From NCBI RefSeq assembly GCF_003268635.1, contig NZ_CP029639.1, positions 4,227,501 through 4,291,500 of the forward strand: a stretch of DNA of 64,000 nt, in the 5' to 3' direction. A model generated the notes under the pieces. The model had not been told where the DNA came from. It saw only the letters and a program-made list of their open reading frames with translations, and did not search any database. The DNA comes from Paenibacillus sp. DCT19. GTDB lineage: Bacteria; Bacillota; Bacilli; Paenibacillales; Paenibacillaceae. Within the stretch, counting starts at the first letter, position 1. The number at the start of each line of letters is the position of its first letter. Below are positions 18,437-30,699 of this stretch, one piece after another. Both the position numbers and the translations under genes were made by a program.

Positions 18437-19240
18437 TTAGGCACGGAACCCTTTTTTGGCAATCATCGTAAGAATGAGCATCATAATGAGCAGCAATACA
18501 ATCGTTGCCCCTGGTGCAAGATTCCATATTCCGGCTACAACCAGTCCAATAACAACAGCAATCTCACCGATCACTACGGACAAAATAATAGCTGATTTGA
18601 AGCTTCGCGCCATTAGAAGGCTGACGGCTACCGGAATCGTCAATAGTGCTGATACAAGCAGAGCACCAACGATTTTAATGGCTGTACTTATAACCAACGC
18701 AGTCATTATTGTAATCAACATGTTTAACAACCTGACGGGCAAGCCCGTAACTGCCGCAGCATCTTCTTCAAAACTAAGCAGGAAAAATTCCTTATGTAAC
18801 AGAGCTACAACGATGACCACAATTAGAGTGACCACCCCTACTAGTTTCAAATCCGTGGCATCTAGAGTATAAATACTTCCGAATAAATAACTCATAACAT
18901 CTGTGTTATACCCTTTGCCTAACGTGAAGAACAGTGACGCCAGCGCTACGCCTCCGGACATAATAATCGCAATAGATAGCTCTGCATAACTCTTGTATGC
19001 CTTACGCAGCTTCTCAATCGCAAACGAAGCCAGTACAGCAAATACAAGTCCTACGCCAATCGGATATACCTCAATGAGGAATCCAAGTGCAACCCCGGCA
19101 ATCGTCACATGAGAGAGCGTGTCCCCAATCATCGACAAACGTCGTAATACCAGAAATAACCCGATCAGCGGAGCAGTGATGCCAATTAACAACCCACCGG
19201 CTAGTGCCCGCTGAAAAAAATCACTCATTAAAATTTCCAA
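18437..19240 (-). CDS. znuB: Zinc ABC transporter permease
   Basis: Membrane channel of the zinc importer. 267 aa from TTG 19240 (reading MEILMSDFFQRALAGG), AAGGAG 11 bases upstream; GTG 19249 and ATG 19228 are alternatives. About eight membrane segments; LRRLSMIGDTLSHVTIAGVALG is the family signature near residues 30-55. Operon order znuA-znuC-znuB with short gaps. The family includes Mn permeases; zinc is inferred from the His-rich receptor and the Zur-like box. Confidence 0.92.
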   Translation of the reverse strand: MEILMSDFFQRALAGGLLIGITAPLIGLFLVLRRLSMIGDTLSHVTIAGVALGFLIEVYPIGVGLVFAVLASFAIEKLRKAYKSYAELSIAIIMSGGVALASLFFTLGKGYNTDVMSYLFGSIYTLDATDLKLVGVVTLIVVIVVALLHKEFFLLSFEEDAAAVTGLPVRLLNMLITIMTALVISTAIKIVGALLVSALLTIPVAVSLLMARSFKSAIILSVVIGEIAVVIGLVVAGIWNLAPGATIVLLLIMMLILTMIAKKGFRA

Positions 19241-19297
19241 AACATACACGACTCCTTCTTCGGCCTTGCTCTAATCCAAACGTACCCAACACTGAAT

Positions 19298-20056
19298 CTA
19301 TTTTACCAAGGAAGTAGTATGCTGTAGATTCGTTTCCGCACAGTCTTCAATCTCATGGGAATGGCGAACATGAAAATGAATTTTACCATTCGTTACAGCT
19401 GCCTGCGAACCCAGATAGTTCTCCATCCGATCCATATCATGGGATACCATCAAAAACGTCATCCGATGGTGTTCATGCATATGGGTAATTAATTCGAAGA
19501 AGCTGTCCTGCGATTCTGCATCGATTCCAACCGTTGGTTCATCCAAAATAAGCAAATCTGGATGATTGATCAGCGCTCTTGCGAGAAACACACGCTGTTG
19601 CTGCCCTCCGGATAATTGTCCAATCCGCTTGTTCGCCAGATCCTCAATGCGCATCACCTGTAAGGCATCTGTACATTGTTGCTGTGCCTTACGCGATATT
19701 CTTCGAAACATATTTTTGTTATTGTACAAGCCAGACATGACCACTTCACGCACCGTTGCTGGAAAAAGTGGGTTAAACGCATTCTTTTGTGGCACGTAAC
19801 CGATTCGCTCCCAATCCTTAAACCGGCGAATAGATTGTCCGAACAGCTTAATATCACCCTGCGCAGGAGGTAATAAACCTACCAACATCCGCAATAAAGT
19901 AGTTTTACCCGCTCCGTTCGAACCAATAATACCTACAAAGTCTCGTTCTTTAACCATAAAATTGAGATCATTAATCACTTTCTGATCTCCATAGGAGAAG
20001 GAAAGCTTCTCGATCTCGATGATTGGATCATGACATAGTGGCATGATTTGCTGCAT
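19298..20056 (-). CDS. znuC: Zinc ABC transporter ATP-binding protein
   Basis: Powers zinc import. 252 aa from ATG 20056 (MQQIMPLCHD), AAGGGCGG seven bases upstream. Walker A GSNGAGKTT (about residue 41), Q-loop VPQKNAF, signature LSGGQQQRVFLARAL, Walker B LLILDEPTVGID, switch VSHD. Second gene of the zinc operon. Confidence 0.94.
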   Translation of the reverse strand: MQQIMPLCHDPIIEIEKLSFSYGDQKVINDLNFMVKERDFVGIIGSNGAGKTTLLRMLVGLLPPAQGDIKLFGQSIRRFKDWERIGYVPQKNAFNPLFPATVREVVMSGLYNNKNMFRRISRKAQQQCTDALQVMRIEDLANKRIGQLSGGQQQRVFLARALINHPDLLILDEPTVGIDAESQDSFFELITHMHEHHRMTFLMVSHDMDRMENYLGSQAAVTNGKIHFHVRHSHEIEDCAETNLQHTTSLVK

Positions 20057-20113
20057 TGCAAAGCCGCCCTTCATTATATATGAGGATTCTAAGTTAAAAT
20101 CCTTCAGTCTACC

Positions 20114-21196
20114 TTATTTTAATGCGATCAATAGATTTTGCAAATTTTTTTCCATCAAAGTGAAGTAATCATCACCATTATCCACCTGTTCTTTAGTCAA
20201 TCCTTCAACTGGATTTAATACCATCGTTTCTACGCCTGCTTCACTCGCGAGTGTTTTGGCAAGTTTATCAGATACAAGCTCTTCGAAGAAAATATATTTA
20301 ATGCCTTCATCCTTAACGAGCTTCGCCAAGTTAACGATGTCCTGACCAGTCGGTTCAGCATCAGGAGATAGTCCCATAATCGCATGTTGAGTCAATCCAT
20401 AATCGCGTGCCAAGTATCCAAACGCCTGATGTGATACAACAATTTCTTTGTTTGGAACTTTAGATAATTCTTCCGTAAAGTGCTGATCAAGTGTTACAAG
20501 TTTAGCATGCAGTTCTTCATAACGCTCTTCATAAGCAGCTTGGTGGGCAGGATCTGCTTCAACGAGACTATTTTTAATATTTTCTGCCATAATCATAGCG
20601 GATTTAGGACTTACCCATGTGTGTGGATCAACATGATGGTCCGCAACTTCTTCAGTCGCCGTTTCTTCATCAGAATGTTCATCTGTGTGCTCATCTGCAT
20701 GTTCGTCCGCGTGCTCTTCATCATGCTCTGCACCATGTCCATGTCCATCATCACCTTCAGCTGTTAACAGCGTAACGCCTTCACTGACAGCAACAGATTT
20801 CACTTGTGTATCACTGTTTAGTGATTTGAGGAAATTCGGAACCCATCCCTCAAGACCTGCTCCATTGTAAAGGAACAATTGGGCTTTGGAGGTATTTACA
20901 ATATCCTGGCTCTTAGGTGTCCACTCATGAGGTTCAACACCCGTAGGCAGCAAATTAATCACATTAGCATCTTCTCCACCAATAGCCGCTGTGAATGCAT
21001 ACACAGGATAAAAGGTCGTGATCACATTCACTTTATCTTCCACAATCTTGGCATTATTCGATGTATTCTGTCCACAAGCCGTCAAGAGAACCAAGCTAAC
21101 AATGAGAAAACTGCTCCATACCCATTTTATCCGGTTCATGCCTGTATGCTTCGATAGATGATGCTGTCCATCCTTATTACTGTTAAAAAAACGCAT
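20114..21196 (-). CDS. znuA: Zinc ABC transporter substrate-binding lipoprotein
   Basis: Extracellular zinc receptor. 360 aa from ATG 21196 (MRFFNSNKDGQHH). The signal peptide has an unusually long polar n-region (about 30 residues) before the lipobox LTAC. Metal-binding motifs EPHEWTPKS, VDPHTWVSPK and VVSHQAFGYLARDYG are present. A long His/Asp/Glu-rich loop (repeats of DEHADEHTDEHSDE, about residues 145-185) is typical of zinc rather than manganese receptors. First gene of the operon, under a consensus promoter overlapped downstream by a Zur-like box. Confidence 0.94.
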   Translation of the reverse strand: MRFFNSNKDGQHHLSKHTGMNRIKWVWSSFLIVSLVLLTACGQNTSNNAKIVEDKVNVITTFYPVYAFTAAIGGEDANVINLLPTGVEPHEWTPKSQDIVNTSKAQLFLYNGAGLEGWVPNFLKSLNSDTQVKSVAVSEGVTLLTAEGDDGHGHGAEHDEEHADEHADEHTDEHSDEETATEEVADHHVDPHTWVSPKSAMIMAENIKNSLVEADPAHQAAYEERYEELHAKLVTLDQHFTEELSKVPNKEIVVSHQAFGYLARDYGLTQHAIMGLSPDAEPTGQDIVNLAKLVKDEGIKYIFFEELVSDKLAKTLASEAGVETMVLNPVEGLTKEQVDNGDDYFTLMEKNLQNLLIALK

Positions 21197-21221
21197 AATT
21201 ATAATCACTCCGTATTCTCTT

Positions 21222-21272
21222 AATCGTAAACATTACTGAAAGAATTATAGGGAACCTGTCTCTCATTGTCAA
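21222..21272 (-). promoter_or_regulatory. Consensus promoter with Zur-like operator for znuA
   Basis: Minus strand: TTGACA (21267-21272), 17-bp spacer, TATAAT (21244-21249). Immediately downstream, over the start point, is TCAGTAATGTTTACGATT (21222-21239), close to the B. subtilis Zur core TCGTAATNATTACGA. A position over the start site suits repression by zinc-loaded Zur. Confidence 0.75.
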
Positions 21273-21364
21273 GCCGCTCTCCTATTCATTCTTACCTGGT
21301 ATACAGAGTTCATAACAATATATGCTTGTTTTCTCACGATCAGATCAGAAGTTACAGCATAACC

Positions 21365-21393
21365 GAAAAAAGATGACCCGAATTATCGGGTCA
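21365..21393 (-). terminator. Terminator of metG
   Basis: Minus strand stem TGACCCG / CGGGTCA (21374-21380, 21387-21393), six-base loop, then U-rich tract. Confidence 0.85.
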
Positions 21394-21477
21394 CCTTCCA
21401 ATTCATAGCTATATGCTGCTCGATTCAAAATGTCCCTCAGAACAAGTTACATATGCATCTCGGCGTTATATAGCTTC

Positions 21478-23529
<2,052 letters not shown>

Positions 23530-23552
23530 TTAATTGAACTTGAAAAAGAACA

Positions 23553-23830
23553 CAAAAAACTCCCGTCCCTATGGGACGAGAGTTGTTCTCACGTGTTACC
23601 ACCCAAATTCCCTGCATCTTTTGCAAAACACAGGCTCTGTCGGTCCTTCGACCGTCCATTAACGCTGGATCACGCCTCAGCCTTACGACAACAGGTCTCA
23701 ATCCCTGTGTTGCACGCTCGAAAGAGGTTCCTCCAGGACCATTTCCATCCTCCTCCCAGACCGGTTCTCAGCTCATCCGGCTCTCTGCACTGGGGTGTGT
23801 CTGTACTTATCCCTTCAATGGAAATCATTA
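23553..23830 (-). promoter_or_regulatory. T-box riboswitch of metG
   Basis: Leader RNA that reads uncharged tRNA-Met to permit transcription of metG. On the minus strand the T-box sequence GGGTGGTAACACG lies at about 23592-23604, followed by the competing terminator stem ACTCTCGTCCC / GGGACGGGAGT and T6 (23553-23585). Upstream stem I carries AGAGAGCCGG and GAGAACCGG elements and a specifier region GGAAATGGTCC, with an ATG codon at 23740-23742, matching methionine. Exact 5' end unknown. Confidence 0.88.
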
Positions 23831-23929
23831 TACGAAAAATATACTGAAATACGGCCCTATTTGTCAAGTTCGTAGCGGCATTCACCTAGCGTGCCCAAAT
23901 GCATGAAATCTCATTTTGAGAAATGACCT

Positions 23930-24181
23930 TTAATCCGAAATCACTATAGATTTCTCGGTCTTAGGTGGCACTAAATCGACTCCTCCTGGATGAAAAGGAT
24001 GACATTTCGCAATCCGTTTCGCAGCGAGCAATGAGCCTTTGAACGCCCCGTGAACTTCGATTGCTTCCATCGCGTATGCTGAGCACGTTGGATAGAAACG
24101 GCAGCTCGGTGGCTTCAAGGGAGAAATATAATTACGATAGACCCGTATAGGGGCTTGCATAATTCGACGAGATATTTTCAT
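23930..24181 (-). CDS. yidD: Membrane protein insertion efficiency factor
   Basis: Small membrane-associated protein that assists YidC-dependent insertion. 83 aa from ATG 24181 (TTG 24187 is possible). Signature [34 protein letters not shown], with three conserved Cys, then [15 protein letters not shown]. It starts at or within the last codons of zur and has no clear ribosome site, suggesting translational coupling. Confidence 0.92.
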   Translation of the reverse strand: MKISRRIMQAPIRVYRNYISPLKPPSCRFYPTCSAYAMEAIEVHGAFKGSLLAAKRIAKCHPFHPGGVDLVPPKTEKSIVISD

Positions 24182-24183
24182 TT

Positions 24184-24648
24184 TCAATGTTTCCCATGGG
24201 AATGATGATGTCCAGATGCAACTTTGGCTGGTGCATGTTCAGCACAGTCTTTGCAATAACCGAATACTTCAAATTTATGATCCACAACCTGAAATTGTTC
24301 GGGCGCGTCTGCGAGTTGCATTGGGCAGAACACGATCGGATATGTCTTCTGACATTTCAGACAGATCATGTGGTGGTGGTGATGATCCTCGCTACAAGAA
24401 GCTCTGAACTTCACACCATCTTCAAAAACGACCTGCTCCAATACGCCTAACTCCTGCATGACACGAAGATTACGATACACTGTATCAAAGCTCAGTCCAC
24501 TATAAGTTTTCCCCATATATTCATAAACATCCTTAGGCGTCAAATACCCTGGAGATTCCGCAAACAAACGAGCCAACGTCTTCCGCTGATCCGTTATGCG
24601 AAGTCCCTGCGAGGACATCGTATTAATAATCTGTTCTGTTGACAGCAT
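24184..24648 (-). CDS. zur: Fur-family zinc uptake regulator
   Basis: Represses zinc uptake genes when zinc is plentiful. 154 aa. Winged helix in residues 1-80 ([23 protein letters not shown]); regulatory site in [16 protein letters not shown]; structural zinc site Cys pairs CLKC and CKDC; His-rich tail ([10 protein letters not shown]). It resembles B. subtilis Zur rather than Fur or PerR. AGGAGG lies ten bases before ATG 24648. The znuA operator and importer are 3 kb away in this window, supporting the zinc assignment. Confidence 0.92.
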   Translation of the reverse strand: MLSTEQIINTMSSQGLRITDQRKTLARLFAESPGYLTPKDVYEYMGKTYSGLSFDTVYRNLRVMQELGVLEQVVFEDGVKFRASCSEDHHHHHMICLKCQKTYPIVFCPMQLADAPEQFQVVDHKFEVFGYCKDCAEHAPAKVASGHHHSHGKH

Positions 24649-24802
24649 TACCTAAGCACCTCCTGTCATTCAAGCACTGCAATAATTGTTCAATAGTCTA
24701 ACAAAATGAAAAAAATTCAACAACTCTCTTATCATAATGCCCTAAATTGAGTTTAGAGTCAACGAAGCTCCTTAATCGCCTATTTTTCACACTGTCTATA
24801 TT

Positions 24803-24828
24803 AAAAAAGGACTCCATGAATGGAGTCC
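24803..24828 (-). terminator. Terminator after the PKD-domain protein gene
   Basis: Minus strand GGACTCCA / TGGAGTCC (24809-24816, 24821-24828), 4-nt loop, then six U. Confidence 0.85.
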
Positions 24829-24867
24829 TTCCCGACGGTTCAGAAGAAATTAATCCTTCAAAGTGCG

Positions 24868-24920
24868 TGTTCAAAAAGATCGGTTTTCAGTGCCAAGAAG
24901 ATGGGCGGACTTTTTGAACA
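24868..24920. repeat. 53-bp element with 11-bp terminal inverted repeats
   Basis: TGTTCAAAAAG (24868-24878) and CTTTTTGAACA (24910-24920) are perfect inverted repeats bounding a 31-bp centre with no coding capacity. Looks like a MITE-type remnant. It lies between the stop of the secreted protein gene and its terminator. Confidence 0.55.
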
Positions 24921-25013
24921 ACCTCTCTTAGACTTTTGGGGTGACAGGGTATATATGATATAAGCTTCACTCCAAACCGTCTCTTGCTGAAACAATAACA
25001 TGTTACGGCTCAA

Positions 25014-27275
25014 CTACTTCTCTTGCGGAAGTGGTGTGAACAAAAGGTTTACAGGAAGATTACTTCCTGGTGCAGCCGAGAAGATAATGGTTACACTCTC
25101 ACCGTAAGAACCCGTACGATGAAGAACACCTTGCTCGTTCGGCGCACTCAGAGATCTGCTGTCACTTGCCAGTTGTACAACCTGACCATTAACAAGCGCA
25201 ACACCTGAGTACTTACCTCCACGAGGATTAAATGAAATCAACGTACGTGGAGCCACATTATTGAGCGTAATTTTGTATAGAACTCCAAAGTTACCTGCGT
25301 TGGAAGCAATGGTGTGAGCCATTGGATCTGTTCCTTCCAGGTTTGGATCACTTGAATTGTCTCCGAGTGGAAGACGTGCAGGCTTCGAACCTACTTCCTG
25401 ATCGTACGTAATTACACGTGTTGCGTTAGGATACGTTCCACGGTTATGAACACCATCACGATCCAGAACTGGCAGCGTTGGTAATGCTTCAAATGGATCT
25501 TTATTTTCGTCAATCAAGATGACGTTATAGTCGAGTGTATAATCGCTGAAAGTATCCGAATAAAGGGAAATAACTTGCCCTTCTTTCATCGGGATTGCAT
25601 TAAGCTCCGTCAAGATCAACTTGCTTTCGCCAGGGAGAATATACATTTTCTTCGTATCGGCTCCAGTTTGAATCGACTTGAACCATTTATCAATGGACAA
25701 TTTACCTGCTACAGTAGCAAACGGTGTAGGGCCGGCAAAGCCCATATTTTGCTGTTCAAACACAGCTGTATACGGGTTGTTGTTTGTTGCGATTACATAC
25801 ATTTTCACTCTTTTACCTGTGTTGTTTACATGGTGAATCATGAAACGTGTTTGCCCGAATGAAGATTCCTGGTACACAATCCCTTCCGTATTCACGGTTT
25901 CTGGGCTGTTACTACGAATCAACAAGCTTGGCTCATCCGTGTACGTGTAAGGGACTTTCTCCATCGCAGGTACTTCGCCACCGTTGAAGGTAAACTTGTC
26001 ACCTACAGGCGTGAACAACTGATTGAAATCGGACAAGCTGTAGAGCGTTTCGCCTGTAATATTAATCGTCTTGGTGTAGCTATCGCTTGCACCATGTTTA
26101 TCCGTAACAGTAATCGTTACGGTCTTCGGACCCGGTACAAAGAATGCGAGGGCATTATTGTCCCATACCGTTTTGGTAATTGCATTTTCGTCATCTGTAC
26201 TTTGGTCAATGTAGGTGATCTTCTCACCCATTTTGTATTCTTCCTTGTCTGTTGTAAACATGGCTACTGGCGGAAGGTTAGGTTTCTCCACCTTGATCGT
26301 CAGCGAGTATGGATCACTCCATTGACCGCTTGAATCTTGGACCGCATAGGTTACCGTATATGTACCTGGTTGGTCAAATATGTCTTGGCGGCCTGTCCAG
26401 CGTTCGTCCACAATGTTAAGGCCTTTTGGAGAACTGGATTTCGTTGTATACGTCACTACATCACCAGCAAAAATTTCTTTTTGAACAGTGAAGCTAGCTA
26501 CTGGCTTCGTATTCAGGTTCAATACAACAGTCTTTGCAGATTGATTAACTGTATAAGTAATGTTGAGCGCCTGTGTAATGGAAGTCAAAGGCACCATAAA
26601 CGTATTTTTCTCTTGATAAGCAGGACCCTTCATGGATCTTGAATCACCATTTACGGTATAGATCGTGCTGTTTGTCTTAAAACGAAGTTCATCTTCACCA
26701 CTAATAATAATGGTTTCTTTCGTTGTGTTATCGTATTTCACATCATATCCAACCCGATCTACCAGAGCACGGATTGCGACATAAGATACACCATTTTTGA
26801 CAGCCATCGGTTGTCCTGCAAGATACGTCTTGCCATCTTGCATCATTTTGTTGCTGTTCATGTACAGCGTCAGATCACCGCCTGTAGTTCCGGAACTCGC
26901 TTGATTGCCAGTGGCTGGCTGTTCAACTTCTACCGGTGTAGGTGCAGGAGTTTCTCCCTCTTCACCTTCAGCCTCTGGTGTGTCTGTTTCCGTTACAGGT
27001 TCAACTGGAGTTACATCCGTTGCTGTAGGTTCTGTCGTTTCAGGTTGTGTTTCTTCCGTCGCATTATTTTGCTCCGGCTGTGTTTCTGTACCGGTTTTCA
27101 CTTCCGATTCAGCAATCGTTTGTTCTTTTTTCAAAACCTCCACGGATTTCACTGTGGCTTTATTTACGGGTGTAGTTTCGCTTTGGTCGGTTGATTGTGC
27201 GCTAGCTGGAAGTACTGCAAACGCTTGAAAAACAGCTAAAGCGGTAAGTATGGACAAGTTCTTTTTCAGATTCAT
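25014..27275 (-). CDS. Large secreted protein with copper-amine-oxidase-type and PKD domains
   Basis: 753 aa. Signal peptide MNLKKNLSILTALAVFQAFAVLPASAQ. Residues about 30-135 are a Thr/Glu/Pro-rich disordered linker. Residues about 140-250 are a copper-amine-oxidase N-like domain (GVSYVAIRALVDRVGYDV, FMVPLTSITQALN). Two PKD/Ig-like repeats follow (about 255-340 and 340-405, the second ending TVTDKHGASDSYTKTINITG). The C-terminal about 340 residues have no motif I recognise. No anchor is visible. Probably an extracellular matrix or cell-surface protein; the exact role is unknown. Confidence 0.85.
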   Translation of the reverse strand: MNLKKNLSILTALAVFQAFAVLPASAQSTDQSETTPVNKATVKSVEVLKKEQTIAESEVKTGTETQPEQNNATEETQPETTEPTATDVTPVEPVTETDTPEAEGEEGETPAPTPVEVEQPATGNQASSGTTGGDLTLYMNSNKMMQDGKTYLAGQPMAVKNGVSYVAIRALVDRVGYDVKYDNTTKETIIISGEDELRFKTNSTIYTVNGDSRSMKGPAYQEKNTFMVPLTSITQALNITYTVNQSAKTVVLNLNTKPVASFTVQKEIFAGDVVTYTTKSSSPKGLNIVDERWTGRQDIFDQPGTYTVTYAVQDSSGQWSDPYSLTIKVEKPNLPPVAMFTTDKEEYKMGEKITYIDQSTDDENAITKTVWDNNALAFFVPGPKTVTITVTDKHGASDSYTKTINITGETLYSLSDFNQLFTPVGDKFTFNGGEVPAMEKVPYTYTDEPSLLIRSNSPETVNTEGIVYQESSFGQTRFMIHHVNNTGKRVKMYVIATNNNPYTAVFEQQNMGFAGPTPFATVAGKLSIDKWFKSIQTGADTKKMYILPGESKLILTELNAIPMKEGQVISLYSDTFSDYTLDYNVILIDENKDPFEALPTLPVLDRDGVHNRGTYPNATRVITYDQEVGSKPARLPLGDNSSDPNLEGTDPMAHTIASNAGNFGVLYKITLNNVAPRTLISFNPRGGKYSGVALVNGQVVQLASDSRSLSAPNEQGVLHRTGSYGESVTIIFSAAPGSNLPVNLLFTPLPQEK

Positions 27276-27544
27276 TCTTTGTCTTTGGCTCCTTCTGCTC
27301 CCATTTTATAAATATCCCCCTCAAAAAGTCATACTATTAGACGCTTGTAAACGGGAAAAGTTGCTAAAAATATTTTAATAGAAATGTAAACTTTGAATAA
27401 TGTGAACAAACCTCGCCAAAACCGTACCTACAAGGCTTTATACGAGTTCACGATTTTATTTCACACTATGAAAATACTGATCTATCAACATTTACACCTG
27501 GTATAAACGTTTGAACAGACGTTTTGGTTTCAACCGATGCAAAC
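27276..27544. other. Intergenic region upstream of the PKD protein gene
   Basis: A/T-rich. AAGGAG lies 13 bases before the start of the downstream-facing gene (minus strand). No other gene or clear operator was seen. Confidence 0.5.
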
Positions 27545-27583
27545 AAAAAAGCAGCCAAGACGATCCATAATCGCCATGGCTGC
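27545..27583 (-). terminator. Terminator of pflBA
   Basis: Minus strand GCAGCCA / TGGCTGC (27551-27557, 27577-27583) followed by six U. Confidence 0.75.
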
Positions 27584-27597
27584 TTCTGCATATTTAA

Positions 27598-28350
27598 TCA
27601 TTGGCTCGAACAAGCTACCCCTGATGTTTCTTCTCTACCTTGCTGGATCAAACGATAAGCTCGCTCAACCTCTTCTTGACTTGGTGATGGAACACCTTCA
27701 AGCGGGTACACCTTGCCAAGTGCCTCCCATTTGTAGATCCCCATCTGGTGATACGGAAGAATTTCGAACTTCTCCACCCCGTTTAATGTACCAATGAATC
27801 TTCCAAGGTTAAGTAAGTCCTCTTCGTCATTGTGAATGCCAGGCACATATACGTGGCGTATCCACATTTTACGTCCTTGCTCAGATAGCCACTTGGCTGT
27901 CTTCAGCGTTCTTTCATTGGATTTTCCAGTCAACTTCATATGCTTCTCATCATCGATATGCTTCAGATCGAGTAACACTAAGTCTGTGTTATCCAGTAGT
28001 TCATGGATACGGTCAGGTTCGTTAAAACCATTACTATCTAGTGTAGTATGGAGTCCCCAGCGACGTTTGACTTCCTTGAACACTTGGGCTACAAAGTGTG
28101 CTTGTAAAGTTGGTTCCCCACCGGATATGGTGAGTCCCCCGCCTGAACTACGATAGTAGGAAAGATAAGGCTCAATTTCAGCCAGTACTTCCTCTACGGT
28201 CGTTTCCTTGCCTCCATCCAGTGCCCATGTATCGGGATTATGGCAATACTGACACTTGAGTAGACATCCTTGCATAAAGAGCACGAAGCGGATGCCTGGG
28301 CCGTCAACCGTCCCGAAAGTTTCGAGTGAATGAATATGTCCTTTAACCAT
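27598..28350 (-). CDS. pflA: Pyruvate formate-lyase activating enzyme
   Basis: Radical SAM enzyme that installs the glycyl radical on PflB. 250 aa. Cluster motif CLLKCQYC (Cys29, Cys33, Cys36); GGGLTISGGEPTLQ SAM-binding motif; VDGPGIRFVLFMQG before it. AAGGAAGAGG precedes ATG 28350. It follows pflB by 90 bp in the same operon. Confidence 0.96.
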   Translation of the reverse strand: MVKGHIHSLETFGTVDGPGIRFVLFMQGCLLKCQYCHNPDTWALDGGKETTVEEVLAEIEPYLSYYRSSGGGLTISGGEPTLQAHFVAQVFKEVKRRWGLHTTLDSNGFNEPDRIHELLDNTDLVLLDLKHIDDEKHMKLTGKSNERTLKTAKWLSEQGRKMWIRHVYVPGIHNDEEDLLNLGRFIGTLNGVEKFEILPYHQMGIYKWEALGKVYPLEGVPSPSQEEVERAYRLIQQGREETSGVACSSQ

Positions 28351-28440
28351 GCTGCCTCTTCCTTTCTATATCCGCATCCGCTGTGCGTTTAATTCTTGAC
28401 CAGATGTTCCACTGGATTCGTTCTTACACTGTAAATTGCT

Positions 28441-30699
28441 TTACATGGAGCCGTGGAACGTACGGTTAATGACATCGAGTTGTTGTTCACGAGTCAGTTT
28501 GATGAAGTTAACCGCATATCCGGATACCCGTACAGTAAGCTGTGGATAATTTTCCGGGTGCTCCATCGCATCCATTAATTGTTGACGATCAAACACGTTG
28601 ACGTTCAGGTGATGGGCATTCTGACCAAAGTATCCGTCCATCATCGCAGTCAGATTAGATTTACGTGTATTCTCCTCTTTACCCAGTGCTTTTGGCACAA
28701 TGGAGAAGGTGTTAGAGATACCATCAAGGCTGTGTTCGTAAGGCAATTTGGCTACTGAGCCAAGGGATGCCAATGCACCTTTTTTATCACGTCCATGCAT
28801 TGGGTTCGCACCTGGTGCGAATGGTTCGCCTGCTTTACGGCCATCCGGTGTAGTTCCTGTTTTCTTACCGTAAACTACGTTGGAAGTGATGGTCAGTACG
28901 GATTGCGTTGGTACCGCGTTACGGTATGCTTTGTGCTTACGAATCATGCCCATGAAGCTCTCAACCAGTTCAACAGCAATGCTATCTACGCTGTCTTCAT
29001 TGTTACCGTAACAAGGGAATTCTCCTTCAATTTCAAAATCAACAGCAATGCCTTGTTCGTTACGAATTGGTTTTACTTTGGCATATTTGATGGCACTGAG
29101 TGAATCCGCTGCAACCGACAGACCTGCAATACCGCAAGCCATTGTACGAACGATGTCACGGTCATGCAATGCCATCTCGATCCGCTCGTAGCTATATTTA
29201 TCGTGCATGTAATGGATGACGTTAAGAGTGTTCATGTACAGCTTCGCCAGCCATTCCATCATTGGTTTGAAGCGTTTCATAACTTCATTGTAATCCAGCA
29301 CTTCGCTTGTAATAGCAGGGAATTCAGGTCCTACTTGTGCTCCAGACTTCTCGTCACGACCACCATTGATTGCGTACAAGAGAGCTTTCGCCAGGTTCGC
29401 ACGAGCACCGAAGAATTGCATTTGTTTCCCGATCTTCATTGCAGATACACAACAAGCAATACCGTAATCATCGCCATAGATCGGACGCATCAGATCGTCA
29501 TTCTCATATTGAATCGAGCTCGTTTCGATAGATACTTTACTGCAATATTCTTTGAATGCTTCCGGCAGTTTAGTGGACCAGAGTACAGTCAGGTTTGGCT
29601 CCGGTGCAGGTCCCAGGTTATGCAGCGTGTGCAGGAAGCGGAAGCTGTTTTTCGTTACACGTGTCTCACCATTTACGGACATCCCGCCGATGGACTCGGT
29701 TACCCATGTTGGGTCTCCACTGAACAGTTCGTTATAGTCCGGCGTACGCAGGAATTTCACGATCCGCAGTTTCATAACAAAATGGTCAACCAGCTCTTGA
29801 GCCTGCTCTTCGGTCAGAATGCCTTCTTGCAGATCACGTTCAATGTAGATATCCAGGAAGGATGATACACGTCCCAGTGACATTGCAGCACCGTTCTGCT
29901 CTTTGATCGCTGCCAGGTAACCGAAGTACAACCATTGGAACGCTTCTTTGGCTGTTGTTGCTGGCAAGGAAATATCGAAACCGTGCATTTCGCCCAATTG
30001 TTTCAGTTCTTGCAAGGCACGAATCTGCTCAGACAACTCTTCACGCAGACGGATAACATCTTCATCGATAATATCCACTTCCAAGGCGTTCAATTCGCCT
30101 TTTTTGTTACGAATTAGGAAGTCTACACCGTACAACGCTACCCGGCGGTAGTCCCCGATGATCCGGCCACGACCATAAGCATCTGGTAAACCTGTAATGA
30201 TCCCTGCTTTACGCGCTGCACGCATCTCGGAAGTATAAGCGTCGAATACACCTTGGTTATGTGTTTTACGAATGTTTGTAAATATATCAATGACACCTTG
30301 AGGCATTTCGAAGCCATATGCTTCACATGCATCAATCATCATGCGAATTCCGCCGAATGGCTGAATGGAACGTTTGAATGGAGCATCGGTCTGAACGCCG
30401 ACAATTTGCTCTTTGGATTGATCCAGATATCCTGGTTGGTGAGAAGTAATTGTTGCAGGCGTATTAACGTCTACGTCAAGGACACCACCGTTATCCCGTT
30501 CTTTTTTGGTTAGATCAGATACGATATCCCACAACTCTTTTGTATTCTGGGTTGCACCTTCAAGAAATGCTTCATCGCCATAATATGGAGACAAATTGTG
30601 TTCCAAAAAGTCATTCACATTAACGGTTTTAGTCCAAGTTCCTTTGGTAAAGTTTCTCCAGCCTGTTTGTTGTTTGACATCTTTTTCGATCACCGACAT
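28441..30699 (-). CDS. pflB: Formate C-acetyltransferase (pyruvate formate-lyase)
   Basis: Converts pyruvate and CoA to acetyl-CoA and formate during anaerobic growth. 752 aa from ATG 30699 ([14 protein letters not shown]), with GGAGG seven bases upstream. Active-site Cys pair in [12 protein letters not shown]; glycyl radical Gly727 in RVSGYAVNF near the C-terminus. First gene of pflBA; the promoter carries an FNR box centred exactly 41.5 bp before the predicted start. Confidence 0.97.
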   Translation of the reverse strand: MSVIEKDVKQQTGWRNFTKGTWTKTVNVNDFLEHNLSPYYGDEAFLEGATQNTKELWDIVSDLTKKERDNGGVLDVDVNTPATITSHQPGYLDQSKEQIVGVQTDAPFKRSIQPFGGIRMMIDACEAYGFEMPQGVIDIFTNIRKTHNQGVFDAYTSEMRAARKAGIITGLPDAYGRGRIIGDYRRVALYGVDFLIRNKKGELNALEVDIIDEDVIRLREELSEQIRALQELKQLGEMHGFDISLPATTAKEAFQWLYFGYLAAIKEQNGAAMSLGRVSSFLDIYIERDLQEGILTEEQAQELVDHFVMKLRIVKFLRTPDYNELFSGDPTWVTESIGGMSVNGETRVTKNSFRFLHTLHNLGPAPEPNLTVLWSTKLPEAFKEYCSKVSIETSSIQYENDDLMRPIYGDDYGIACCVSAMKIGKQMQFFGARANLAKALLYAINGGRDEKSGAQVGPEFPAITSEVLDYNEVMKRFKPMMEWLAKLYMNTLNVIHYMHDKYSYERIEMALHDRDIVRTMACGIAGLSVAADSLSAIKYAKVKPIRNEQGIAVDFEIEGEFPCYGNNEDSVDSIAVELVESFMGMIRKHKAYRNAVPTQSVLTITSNVVYGKKTGTTPDGRKAGEPFAPGANPMHGRDKKGALASLGSVAKLPYEHSLDGISNTFSIVPKALGKEENTRKSNLTAMMDGYFGQNAHHLNVNVFDRQQLMDAMEHPENYPQLTVRVSGYAVNFIKLTREQQLDVINRTFHGSM

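Noticed and set aside
29164-29865. 233-aa plus-strand frame
   Set aside because: Antisense shadow of pflB with no ribosome site; pflB is intact and conserved.
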